From a virus, in IMG/VR virus record IMGVR_UViG_3300036830_000098, positions 1 through 51,078 of that record: DNA of 51,078 nt; one strand, written 5' to 3'. The position numbers and the translations under genes are program-made. Every line of letters begins with the position of its first letter. Positions within the stretch are counted from its first letter, which is position 1. Below the pieces are notes generated by a model. That model saw only the letters and a program-made list of their open reading frames with translations, made no database searches and was not told where the DNA came from. Below are positions 44,737 to 51,078 of this stretch, one piece after another.

Positions 44737-45218
44737 CCGCTATTGTTTTTGTTTTACTGGCATCGCCTGCGGAAGCGCGCGGGTGGCAATGGTTCGTCAC
44801 TCACATCAAACCAGGAAATCAGTGCAGTGGCAGGCCGATACCGACTACATATTATGGTGAAGGGCACCACAACGCCGATGGATCGCATTTCAACCCCTCC
44901 GGGCTTAGCGCCGCGTCGTGGGACTATCCTTTCGGCACCGTACTTGAAGTTACGAACTGCGCAAATGGGCGCAGTGTCAACGTCGTCATAAAAGATCGGG
45001 GTCCTGGCAGGCTTCAAGTTCGGCTAGGTATTCGACTGGACCTGTCGACCGGCGCAGCCCGCGCTATCATGCTTGGGCAAAATGGGCGCTTTGAGAGCGG
45101 GTACACGACGCACAGAGTCGTGTCGGTAGGCAGCGGTGAAGTATTTTCGCGTCACCGCAACAAAGGCAGTCATGTCATAATTAATGATATTGCTGCGCGG
45201 GCTCCGTATCCGTTCTAA
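44709..45218 (+). CDS. Exported RlpA-like double-psi beta-barrel protein
   Basis: 169 residues behind GGAG. A Sec signal (to about residue 23, Ala-Glu-Ala-Arg) precedes an RlpA/DPBB domain: Thr-Tyr-Tyr-Gly-Glu-Gly, Phe-Asn-Pro-Ser-Gly-Leu-Ser-Ala-Ala, Pro-Phe-Gly-Thr-Val-Leu-Glu-Val-Thr, Val-Val-Ile-Lys-Asp-Arg-Gly-Pro, Arg-Leu-Asp-Leu-Ser. RlpA proteins cut denuded glycan strands, and the His/Asp/Glu-type catalytic positions appear present. No SPOR domain. A second murein-acting protein far from the lysis cassette; it could aid lysis or remodel the wall early. Confidence 0.75.
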   Translation: MFHLRHYAVAAIVFVLLASPAEARGWQWFVTHIKPGNQCSGRPIPTTYYGEGHHNADGSHFNPSGLSAASWDYPFGTVLEVTNCANGRSVNVVIKDRGPGRLQVRLGIRLDLSTGAARAIMLGQNGRFESGYTTHRVVSVGSGEVFSRHRNKGSHVIINDIAARAPYPF

Positions 45219-45838
45219 AACATCGCAGCAATAGAACCGATACCGCCGAACATCGAACCGAGGCCACTGCCTTTGCCGCTGCTGTTCTTGGCTTGCGCCG
45301 CTGCAAGACTCGCGTCCGCGCTGTTTTGTGAGGCAGTGACGCCGGCCTGCTGTCCCGTCGCCGTCGTGCCGACACCGATCGCCTGGAACATATTTCCCAG
45401 CGCGCTTTCGAGCTGCCCGAATTGCTGGTTGTTGCCCGTCAGGTATTCGTTGTACGCATTGTTCGCGTTCTGCGCCACAATACCGCTGTCAATGGTGCCA
45501 AGCGCCCGCTCGTTTGCGCCCGATAGAAGACCGCCCTGCGCCGCTGCGCTGTTGTTCTGCCCTGCGTTGGCCTGTTGCAACTGGTACTGCGCTGCCGGCG
45601 TGTTCGTGTAGCCGGACATAAACTGATCGTAGCCCTGCGTATTGGCTGCCGCAGTCTGCACGCCACCGATTGCATTGGTTGCCGGCTGGAGAAATGACTG
45701 ACCGAACGTATTGTATGGCGCAACGGCGCTATTAAAGCTGCTGGAGTTGTTGCTGACGTTCTCGATGCCTTGATTTAAGTCTTGTGCGCCAATCTGTGCG
45801 CCGATTACTTGACCTAGGCCAGAACCGAAACTGCTCAT
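45215..45838 (-). CDS. Gln/Asn/Ser-rich internal virion protein candidate
   Basis: 207 residues, first of a separate leftward transcript. Begins Ser-Ser-Phe-Gly-Ser-Gly-Leu-Gly, similar to the start of the 1350-residue internal protein (Ser-Asp-Ser-Phe-Gly-Ser-Gly-Leu-Gly-Phe-Gly). Helical, Gln/Ala/Asn-rich, and ends in a hydrophobic Gly tail (Ser-Met-Phe-Gly-Gly-Ile-Gly-Ser-Ile-Ala-Ala-Met-Phe). This composition fits podovirus ejection proteins such as P22 gp7-type. The shared N-terminus suggests a common virion-targeting sequence. Confidence 0.65.
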   Translation of the reverse strand: MSSFGSGLGQVIGAQIGAQDLNQGIENVSNNSSSFNSAVAPYNTFGQSFLQPATNAIGGVQTAAANTQGYDQFMSGYTNTPAAQYQLQQANAGQNNSAAAQGGLLSGANERALGTIDSGIVAQNANNAYNEYLTGNNQQFGQLESALGNMFQAIGVGTTATGQQAGVTASQNSADASLAAAQAKNSSGKGSGLGSMFGGIGSIAAMF

Positions 45839-45885
45839 ATCCTAGGCCCTTGCAATGTATGACATTTAAGCCTAGTCTAGCATCC

Positions 45886-46092
45886 ATGTCGGCGGAACGC
45901 AAAAAATCCACAATGATTTCGGCCAGACTGCCCACGACGCTCGTAGAACGCGCGGACTACGTAACTCGCAACATAGACAGCAAAACCGTCAAAAATCGGT
46001 CCACGGCCGTCCGCGCTGCCCTGGAAGGGTGGCTTCCGGCGCAGGAGGACCGGCTTCGGGAGCTAGGAATCCTTGCGAAAAAAGCCCGTTAA
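45886..46092 (+). CDS. Ribbon-helix-helix DNA-binding protein
   Basis: 68 residues from ATG 45886. Met-Ile-Ser-Ala-Arg-Leu-Pro (strand), Leu-Val-Glu-Arg-Ala-Asp-Tyr-Val (helix), Asn-Arg-Ser-Thr-Ala-Val-Arg-Ala-Ala-Leu-Glu-Gly-Trp-Leu (helix) form a CopG-like fold with an extra C-terminal helix. The upstream 47-bp divergent gap contains GTATGACA; it may bind there and at the other copies. Overlaps the VRR-NUC start by 20 bp. Confidence 0.65.
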   Translation: MSAERKKSTMISARLPTTLVERADYVTRNIDSKTVKNRSTAVRAALEGWLPAQEDRLRELGILAKKAR

Positions 46093-46450
46093 AAAGAAGC
46101 GCAAGACCGTCGAGAACGACGAAACCTGCCTGCATTTACACTGCGCCAAGTGGGTCAGAGACACGCACCCTGATCTGCTGATTTTCCACGTAGCCAACGA
46201 ACGCAAGGCGGCGGTGCAGTACCACGTCAAGCTGAAACGCATGGGCGTCCTGGGTGGCGTGGCCGACTTTCTGGCATTCCCGGTTAGCGGTGCCAAGGTC
46301 GCGGTTGAACTGAAAGACGACAAGGGCACGCAGGACGCGGATCAAATCGCTTTTCAAAAACGATGGGAGCGCGCGGGCGGTGTTTATCACCTTGTCCGCA
46401 CGCTGGCGCATTTTCAAAATGTCGTGTCGGCGCTCGTGTTGTTTTCCTAA
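46073..46450 (+). CDS. VRR-NUC domain nuclease
   Basis: 125 residues, TTG start with AGGA four bases upstream. Basic N-terminus, then Leu-Gly-Gly-Val-Ala-Asp-Phe-Leu-Ala-Phe, Val-Ala-Val-Glu-Leu-Lys-Asp-Asp-Lys-Gly, Gln-Ile-Ala-Phe-Gln-Lys-Arg-Trp-Glu-Arg-Ala-Gly-Gly. This is the PD-(D/E)xK order of VRR-NUC proteins, which cleave branched DNA such as Holliday junctions. In phage modules with DUF2800, DUF2815 and SF2 helicase it probably resolves recombination intermediates before packaging. It converges with, and overlaps by 4 bp, the tail gene on the other strand. Confidence 0.85.
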   Translation: MRKKPVKKKRKTVENDETCLHLHCAKWVRDTHPDLLIFHVANERKAAVQYHVKLKRMGVLGGVADFLAFPVSGAKVAVELKDDKGTQDADQIAFQKRWERAGGVYHLVRTLAHFQNVVSALVLFS

Positions 46451-46869
46451 ATAACAAGACTCCAGGCACCCGCGACTTTAACGTAAATATGCAATCCAAC
46501 AGTGTCCGCGTACCAATCGCCGTTAACGCCCTGGCCGACAACTGGCGCAATGATTCCGTTCAAGACCTGATTGCGCGCTTGCAAAGTTGCCACTTCACCG
46601 TTCAACGTAACTATGCTGGCGGTGTTCGCCGCCACTTCGCCATTAAGTATGCCTATGCTGGCGGTGTTCGCCGCCACTTCGCCATTCAGCGTGGCTATGT
46701 CAGCGACGTTTGTTGCGACCTGCGCAATGGTCGCGGGTAAATCTTGCACAGTAGACGGATCAATCAGACCGCTCGAATTAAGAATCGATTGCAATTCTAT
46801 GAGCCAGCGATTAAGCGGCTGCAATGCGACGGGCAGCGTCGGAGGCGGGGGAAATTTCAGAACCGCCAT
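46447..46869 (-). CDS. Trimeric coiled-coil tail protein (needle-like)
   Basis: 140 residues. N-terminus Lys-Phe-Pro-Pro-Pro-Pro-Thr-Leu-Pro; residues about 45-100 form a parallel coiled coil with repeats Leu-Asn-Gly-Glu-Val-Ala-Ala-Asn-Thr-Ala-Ser-Ile at 14-residue spacing; the C-terminus is a small beta tip (Gly-Val-Asn-Gly-Asp-Trp-Tyr-Ala-Asp, Trp-Ser-Leu-Val-Ile). Next to the gp10-like gene, it matches a P22 gp26-type tail needle or a short fibre. Assignment is by architecture and place. Confidence 0.65.
   Translation of the reverse strand: MAVLKFPPPPTLPVALQPLNRWLIELQSILNSSGLIDPSTVQDLPATIAQVATNVADIATLNGEVAANTASIGILNGEVAANTASIVTLNGEVATLQARNQVLNGIIAPVVGQGVNGDWYADTVGLHIYVKVAGAWSLVI
46611..46686 (-). 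repeat. 42-bp-period direct repeat in the tail gene
   Basis: A 34-base block occurs exactly at 46611-46644 and 46653-46686 (period 42 bp = 14 codons). It encodes the repeated coiled-coil units of the needle-like protein and allows length change by slippage. Confidence 0.85.
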
Positions 46870-46870
46870 T

Positions 46871-48334
46871 TCACGACCCTGGAGTTATATTCGCAAACAG
46901 CTCATCGATAGTAAACGGGGCCTGCGTACCGCCGTATTGCAAACGAAACTGTCGCCGTCGTCCAGTGCCGAACTCGCGTCCGATGGCACGCCTTGTGCCG
47001 GGTTGCGGCATTACGATTTGGCGCGCGCCGCGCCATGTCACCGCACGATCTTCGGACCAGTCAAGTTGAAAACTGCCGGCCGCCGGACCCATAGACGAAG
47101 TAATGTCGATCGAATTGTATGTTTGTCGCGCCTCTTCGCTGCCGACCCACGGCGTTTGAATAAGCCTCGGCATCACGCCCGCCGGTTCCGAGCTGTTGTT
47201 GAGATCGATCGTGCAGACCTCGCCGGTATCGAGGCCGACATACGTAATGCCACCACTGTCTTCCGTAGCGCAGCGGCCTGCGTGGTCGAGACGGCCCGGC
47301 GTCTGCCGGTACGACCACACGCCTGAAGTCGAGCACAGTTCTAGGGACCATGCACCGGGCAATGTCAGCACGTAGAAATCGCCACCGCCCTGACCATAAG
47401 CGTAGGCTACAAGGGTAGAGAGCTGGGCAGCCGTCAACTGTTGCAAAAGCAAATCGACCCAAGGTGGTGAGATTGGCTGGCCTGTCTGCCCTGAACACAT
47501 CCATACGCGGCGATCAGTACCGACGAAAGCAATCACGTCGCGCAACACGGATAGCGACAGGCGCGCGGCAATTCCGACCGAGTACAGCGAATTGGGGTAC
47601 GCGGTGAATGCGAAGTCAGTTTGACCGCCTGGCGCATACCACTGTTCAAGCGAACGGGCGCCGAGCGGCCACAGCACGAGGCCCGATACAGCCAAATCGA
47701 CAACGCGATCGGCGCGGGCTTCCTTCGTGGCAAAGCTGTTCGGCAATACGGTTGCCGGCGCCAGCGGATTTGAGCTGTACATTTTGGCGTCTTGGCTGGC
47801 GTAGAAATTAGACGCTCCCGAATACACCGCGAAGTTGTTCATTTCGGCGCACGTGGAAGGATCAAAATTTATAGATGCGTCAAAACCGCAATTGACGACG
47901 CCTACGCCCTGAGTGGCAGTGTAGGCCGTGCCGTATTCCGCGGCATTATTTATATTCCGGTTTGAAGTAATGACCAGCGCCGTGCGGTCTTCCGCAAACC
48001 GGATTATCGGTTGCTGCGCGTTCACGGCGACGAAGCCCGCCAGCGCGGGCACGCCGGTTTCCACGCCGTAGTAGATCGATCCGTCCGCGTGCCCCGTCCA
48101 AATGTTATTGAGTGCGTGCGACATGGCGATGCAGGGCGCGGCCGTAGGCTTGCATTTTGTTGGCAATCCTGGAGCGCCGACAAGCCGCACGGGCGGCCGG
48201 TAAGGCGAGCCGTCTACACCCGGCCTGTCTTCCTTCATGTCGCGGGGGACAACGCGCACGTTTACTAGTTTAGCCGAACCTTCATCCAGGTTTTTGGGGT
48301 CTTGAAAGGAGCCGAGTACGCTAATGGCGGGCAT
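46871..48334 (-). CDS. P22 gp10-like packaged-DNA stabilisation protein
   Basis: 487 residues, beta-rich throughout. N-terminal Leu-Asn/Val-Asn-type segment (Gly-Ser-Ala-Lys-Leu-Val-Asn-Val-Arg-Val-Val-Pro) and Gly-Ala-Pro-Gly-Leu-Pro are typical of gp10-type tail hub proteins. Later blocks Phe-Val-Gly-Thr-Asp-Arg-Arg-Val-Trp and Gly-Gly-Gly-Asp-Phe-Tyr-Val-Leu-Thr-Leu-Pro fit the propeller-like fold, and Trp-Ser-Glu-Asp is near the end. It should close the portal-gp4 channel and carry needle and spikes. It overlaps the small upstream gene by 14 bp. Confidence 0.75.
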   Translation of the reverse strand: MPAISVLGSFQDPKNLDEGSAKLVNVRVVPRDMKEDRPGVDGSPYRPPVRLVGAPGLPTKCKPTAAPCIAMSHALNNIWTGHADGSIYYGVETGVPALAGFVAVNAQQPIIRFAEDRTALVITSNRNINNAAEYGTAYTATQGVGVVNCGFDASINFDPSTCAEMNNFAVYSGASNFYASQDAKMYSSNPLAPATVLPNSFATKEARADRVVDLAVSGLVLWPLGARSLEQWYAPGGQTDFAFTAYPNSLYSVGIAARLSLSVLRDVIAFVGTDRRVWMCSGQTGQPISPPWVDLLLQQLTAAQLSTLVAYAYGQGGGDFYVLTLPGAWSLELCSTSGVWSYRQTPGRLDHAGRCATEDSGGITYVGLDTGEVCTIDLNNSSEPAGVMPRLIQTPWVGSEEARQTYNSIDITSSMGPAAGSFQLDWSEDRAVTWRGARQIVMPQPGTRRAIGREFGTGRRRQFRLQYGGTQAPFTIDELFANITPGS

Positions 48335-48482
48335 TGATATCCCAATCCATGCTTACGACGTACTTCCAAACTTCATGTAACCGCCACCCCATCATGTATT
48401 TTAGTATCGGTGCAGTACGGGTGACGTGCGTCTCCGCGACTATGCCGGCTACAAAATGAGGTGCCGTAATCCTGTACAGCAT
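48321..48482 (-). CDS. Small conserved-type phage protein (53 aa)
   Basis: ATG 48482 with CAGGA upstream. Leu-Tyr-Arg-Ile-Thr-Ala-Pro-His-Phe-Val-Ala-Gly-Ile-Val-Ala-Glu, then Arg-Thr-Ala-Pro-Ile-Leu-Lys-Tyr-Met-Met-Gly-Trp, then a helical tail. I recall this Ala-Pro-His-Phe...Ala-Pro-Ile-Leu pattern from tiny proteins of many phages, always without a known role. It sits between gp4- and gp10-like genes. Confidence 0.65.
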   Translation of the reverse strand: MLYRITAPHFVAGIVAETHVTRTAPILKYMMGWRLHEVWKYVVSMDWDINARH

Positions 48483-48483
48483 A

Positions 48484-49167
48484 TCAATTCCTGACGAATC
48501 TCAACCATTGCTGGCCGCGAGCGTAGTCGCGCCATCGCGCGTTCACGCGCTCCGCGTCGATGATGATCGGATCGGTAGGGCTCAGAACGCGGCCGTAGGA
48601 ACCCATGATACGCCGCCCAAGGAGCAACGCCGCGTCGTGCAGACCTTCGGGCGGCAGCGCAACCACGTCGCTACCGTCCGCCGCCGAAATGAGAGGCAGC
48701 CGGCCTCCATACTCGATCAGGGCCTTGGCCGTGGCGCGCGGGGGCTGCCATGCGGTAACGAGCACTGACCCATCGGTTTGCCGTTCCTGGTGCCATTTTG
48801 TGATGATGCCGGGATACGTCGTTCGCACTACATCGGCAATCGGTGCCATGCGGGTTTCACGATTGACGGTCAAATTTATGTCGTTCATCCAAATAGCGCG
48901 CACGGCCACCGCATCGGCTTGTACCAAGTAATCCGCGCTCGCCGTGCCTACCGAAAACGAATAAATTTGCTGCGGCGTGCCCGGCGGAAGCTGTACGTTG
49001 GCCCGCTTAATGAGATACTGGCAGGCGCCGTCTGCCTGTTCCTGGCGCAACAAATCGTTAAGCACGGCTACGTTGTTCGCTATATCCGTAGGCGTACCTT
49101 GCTCAGTTTGATCGATTATTCCGAAAAGATGCAGAGCTTTCGTGATGATATCCGCAGCCGTTGCCAT
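48484..49167 (-). CDS. P22 gp4-like head-completion/tail adaptor protein
   Basis: 227 residues. N-terminal Ala-Ala-Asp-Ile-Ile-Thr-Lys-Ala-Leu-His-Leu-Phe-Gly-Ile-Ile and Leu-Asn-Asp-Leu-Leu-Arg-Gln-Glu-Gln-Ala-Asp-Gly are the usual opening of gp4-type adaptors; the middle has Pro-Pro-Gly-Thr-Pro-Gln-Gln-Ile-Tyr-Ser-Phe and the C-terminus is helical. It would form the ring joining portal and tail hub. Directly precedes the small 53-aa and gp10-like genes. Confidence 0.75.
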   Translation of the reverse strand: MATAADIITKALHLFGIIDQTEQGTPTDIANNVAVLNDLLRQEQADGACQYLIKRANVQLPPGTPQQIYSFSVGTASADYLVQADAVAVRAIWMNDINLTVNRETRMAPIADVVRTTYPGIITKWHQERQTDGSVLVTAWQPPRATAKALIEYGGRLPLISAADGSDVVALPPEGLHDAALLLGRRIMGSYGRVLSPTDPIIIDAERVNARWRDYARGQQWLRFVRN

Positions 49168-49170
49168 GTC

Positions 49171-49788
49171 CTATACCTTAATCGCGGCGGCCCAGGGCGG
49201 CGACCACAGTTGATCGTTTGGAAAGTCTCGATCGGTTTTGGCCACGTCCGCCAACTCGTCGGCTTCGTTTGGCGGCGTTACCGTTCGGACTGACGAACTA
49301 GGCAAAAAAGTACCGTCATAGTCGGCCGGTACGATCGTCGTCAGGTTGAACACCTTGGCCGAAAGCGGCGCATTCGGTCCTACGAATGCGGCCGACTTGC
49401 CCATGCCGGAATAGTAAGGGACCGTACTCAGCAGGTTGGCTAGCCGCGTAGCGTCGTCCGGCGCTGCCGCAGGCGCATTTGCAAATACCGCCGTGTTGCC
49501 ATATCGCGGCCCGTTGCCCCATATGGCGTCGAGGTTGTAGCGCAGCGGTAACGGTTCCGGTGGCGGCTCTATGGACTTATCGGGGAACGCCTGGAAATCG
49601 TAAACAAGCGGCCAAGGGTCCCAGCAGGACCGCGTTGCGCGTCCCGACGATTTGCTGCACACGAGCAACCCGGTCAGCCGCTCTCTTTTCAGACTTGAAT
49701 AAAGAACTCGTGCGTTACATCGTGCGCATGCGCCCCACAAAGCCGCGTTGCGGAATTTTGGCTTGACCGTGTGGTTTGCAGAAACCAT
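49171..49788 (-). CDS. Zinc-ribbon-containing head protein
   Basis: 205 residues behind AAGG. The N-terminal ~60 residues carry Cys-Ala-Arg-Cys, Leu-Val-Cys-Ser-Lys and Ser-Cys-Trp-Asp-Pro-Trp-Pro, a degenerate zinc ribbon seen in small phage head-tail proteins (Ala-Ala-Leu-Trp-Gly-x-Cys-Ala-Arg-Cys). The rest is Pro/Ala-rich, with repeated Pro-Pro and a Trp-Ser-Pro-Pro-Trp end. Located between capsid and gp4-like adaptor; structural role likely, exact one unknown. Confidence 0.65.
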   Translation of the reverse strand: MVSANHTVKPKFRNAALWGACARCNARVLYSSLKRERLTGLLVCSKSSGRATRSCWDPWPLVYDFQAFPDKSIEPPPEPLPLRYNLDAIWGNGPRYGNTAVFANAPAAAPDDATRLANLLSTVPYYSGMGKSAAFVGPNAPLSAKVFNLTTIVPADYDGTFLPSSSVRTVTPPNEADELADVAKTDRDFPNDQLWSPPWAAAIKV

Positions 49789-49809
49789 CCGCCGACCTTA
49801 AAGCAAAAA

Positions 49810-49840
49810 GGCCCCCGGTAGTTTTCTTTTACCGGGGGCC
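49810..49840 (-). terminator. Intrinsic terminator after the capsid gene
   Basis: Minus strand GGCCCCCGGTA (49840-49830), loop of nine bases, TACCGGGGGCC (49820-49810), then TTTTTGCTTT. An 11-bp perfect stem. Lies 26 bp after the capsid stop and would limit read-through from the strongly expressed capsid gene into the connector genes. Confidence 0.9.
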
Positions 49841-49866
49841 AAGTTTGGGAGGAACCCGCCTAAGAA

Positions 49867-50799
49867 TCAGACGCCATCGGCGCCGGGACTGCCGTACACG
49901 CAACGGAAATCGACGATCGAAGCGGCGCAACGCATCCAGATCGCGATCAGCGATGCTTGGTTGCTCCAATTGCTGTCTTCGCGAGTTTCGAGCGCCGACC
50001 GTTCCCAGAACGTGAAACCCTGGCCGTTGTCTTTTTCCTGCTCGCTGGTCTGGATGAAGTAGTTATCCTTGTCCACGAGGTAGGGGGTCTCGACAACCTC
50101 GGGAAGCGCGCCGGTCGAACGCAGGACGTTGATGTTGTTGGTCTGCGCGTTCCACTGCAACGGCGAACCGAGAATACGCCGCGTTTCGGGGCCGCTTTCC
50201 GGCGACAGTATGACGCGCTTCGGCAGTTCGTTGATGATGAAGCCGCGGCCATTGCGCGTGTATGAAATCTGGATCACGGCGTTTTCGAACGCCAGTTCCG
50301 ACACGTTGGCCGAAATGAGCTGGTTCGATTGCAAGCCGCTTGCGGTCGGATGGCTGGGCGAGATAAGCGGAACGCCATCGGCGCGCAGGCCGTTGACGGC
50401 ATCGACAGCGACTTGCAGCGGCGCGTGTGCGATGTACTCTTCGGTCTGCCGCGCGCTGAATGCCAGTTCCTTCATCATGCGCGAGCCGACATCTTCGTAC
50501 AGATTGTCGTCCTTCGCTTCGCGCGAGATGGCGACAGCCAGACCGTACGACGCATGCGTGACCTGCGTACGATAGCCTTCGTTCGGCACGTCGAATTGGA
50601 CAGGTTCGAGTTCGGGCTGCTGCACGGCAAGACCGAGGCCGGCGCGCTCCGTCATGAACTCTTCGAACGCTTTCTCCGATGGCTTGGTATCGAAGAACTG
50701 AGTGTAGATCGGCATAAGCCTTTCGTAGTCCAAACCAAAGAGCGCGTAGAGGCCCGGCCAATAAGAACTGGGCTGGAGACTCCTATCGATGACCTGCAA
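49867..50799 (-). CDS. Major capsid protein
   Basis: 310 residues from TTG 50799, with GGAGA six bases upstream; the longer frame to 50910 has no ribosome site. It reads Leu-Tyr-Ala-Leu-Phe-Gly-Leu-Asp-Tyr-Glu, then Ala-Phe-Glu-Glu-Phe-Met-Thr-Glu-Arg-Ala-Gly-Leu-Gly, Ser-Tyr-Gly-Leu-Ala-Val-Ala-Ile-Ser-Arg-Glu, and Pro-Leu-Gln-Val-Ala-Val-Asp; the last 50 residues contain Phe-Thr-Phe-Trp-Glu-Arg-Ser. HK97-like capsid by size, acidic N-arm and its own terminator. Probably folded with the GroES-like protein. Divergent from the HNH/portal unit. Confidence 0.8.
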   Translation of the reverse strand: MQVIDRSLQPSSYWPGLYALFGLDYERLMPIYTQFFDTKPSEKAFEEFMTERAGLGLAVQQPELEPVQFDVPNEGYRTQVTHASYGLAVAISREAKDDNLYEDVGSRMMKELAFSARQTEEYIAHAPLQVAVDAVNGLRADGVPLISPSHPTASGLQSNQLISANVSELAFENAVIQISYTRNGRGFIINELPKRVILSPESGPETRRILGSPLQWNAQTNNINVLRSTGALPEVVETPYLVDKDNYFIQTSEQEKDNGQGFTFWERSALETREDSNWSNQASLIAIWMRCAASIVDFRCVYGSPGADGV

Positions 50800-50901
50800 T
50801 TTAATTCTCCGTACGTTTGCGGCTCGTGCGAGCCTAGACTTGACTTCCGACGAAAAGGCCAATACACAAGGCCACCAGAAAGCACCGTAGACAAGAGTAC
50901 C
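50800..50901. other. Divergent gap between capsid and HNH/portal units
   Basis: 102 bp separating two units read away from each other, so it should carry both promoters. Beyond the GGAGA capsid ribosome site (50805-50809) I see only weak candidates, such as TTGACT near 50841 on the plus strand without a good -10. Confidence 0.4.
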
Positions 50902-51078
50902 ATGCGCCATAGAAAAGTCAAAACGTGCAGCAAGTGCGGTAAATCAGTTACCGAACTAGTGCGGCATCGGACCATATGCTACCCATGCAACCTAGCCCGG
51001 AAGCGCGACGTAGCCGCGCGAGCACAGTCCACGGAGGCCGGTGCTGTCTATAATCGAACAACTACGGCAGCATACAGG
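50902..51078 (+). CDS. HNH-type endonuclease, 5' part (continues at position 2)
   Basis: First 59 codons of a gene that wraps around the junction; with 2-475 it gives a 174-residue protein. This part adds an N-terminal zinc ribbon missing from the window's left end: Cys9-x2-Cys12 and Cys26-x2-Cys29, the usual front end of phage HNH proteins. The ATG lies 102 bp from the divergently read capsid start at 50799. No strong Shine-Dalgarno sequence is visible before it, so the exact start is moderately certain. Frame continuity across the junction was checked codon by codon. Confidence 0.8.
   Translation, partial: MRHRKVKTCSKCGKSVTELVRHRTICYPCNLARKRDVAARAQSTEAGAVYNRTTTAAYR
50952..51078. repeat. 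Terminal direct repeat, right copy
   Basis: Right copy of the 127-base identical end repeat. The reading frame that opens at 50902 continues through it and on into position 2 of the window, which supports circular closure rather than a true packaged terminal repeat. Confidence 0.9.

Noticed and set aside
46571-47326. 251-codon plus-strand open frame
   Set aside because: Antisense to the needle-like and gp10-like genes; it covers the coding repeat, which makes sense only in the minus-strand frame.
1-51078. tRNA genes
   Set aside because: No cloverleaf-like segment with a T-loop GTTCRANNC consensus was noticed; a dedicated scan was not possible.

Overview
The window looks like the complete, circularly assembled genome of a short-tailed (podovirus-like) double-stranded DNA phage of a Gram-negative host. 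The first and last 127 bases are identical (1-127 = 50952-51078), so the map is a 50,951-bp circle cut open inside an HNH gene. Portal, large terminase, capsid, P22 gp4- and gp10-like head-tail connectors and a giant internal protein with a murein-hydrolase domain are present. I see no sheath, tape-measure gene, tyrosine integrase or own RNA polymerase. Sec signal peptides, an Omp25/31-like beta-barrel and Rhizobiales-style tail proteins make an alphaproteobacterial host plausible, but that is inference.

Layout. (1) 50902 through the junction to 4179, plus strand: HNH protein, portal, a GroES-like co-chaperonin, an acidic scaffold candidate and a further head-region protein. (2) 4194-27841, minus strand: small RHH regulator, terminase large subunit, tail-appendage genes (several with Sec signals), a lysis cassette (coiled-coil membrane proteins, class 3 lipase, holin-like/outer-membrane barrel fusion, M15 endolysin, 30-aa membrane peptide), a 1148-aa beta-propeller spike candidate, an O-antigen ligase/polymerase, the internal virion protein, and a string of tiny coupled genes. 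(3) 27842-28126: a dense array of TCCYTARGGA-type palindromes between the divergent halves. (4) 28127-38132, plus strand: small early genes, zinc-finger proteins, primase-polymerase/helicase, DNA methyltransferase, SF2 helicase, DUF2800 nuclease and DUF2815 ssDNA-binding protein, ended by a strong terminator. (5) 38202-41541: an accessory island of small unknown genes around a serine recombinase and a 28-bp-arm inverted repeat. (6) 41554-46450: family A DNA polymerase, second HNH protein, GNAT acetyltransferase, RlpA-like protein, RHH protein and VRR-NUC nuclease. (7) 46447-50799, minus strand: tail needle-like protein, gp10-like and gp4-like connectors, major capsid protein.

The observation I find most novel is a short [F/M]-P-W peptide at the extreme N- or C-terminus of seven proteins (terminase, primase-helicase, DNA methyltransferase, a possible small terminase and three unknown genes). 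It is encoded by varied codons, and I saw no internal copy in the other genes. It looks like a docking tag for one shared partner, perhaps at the replication/packaging machinery. Other highlights are the operator array with reused promoter-leader modules, the inner-membrane/outer-membrane fusion protein beside a lipase, a phage-borne O-antigen ligase, a GroES-like protein next to the portal, and an apparent ATT start codon behind a perfect Shine-Dalgarno sequence.
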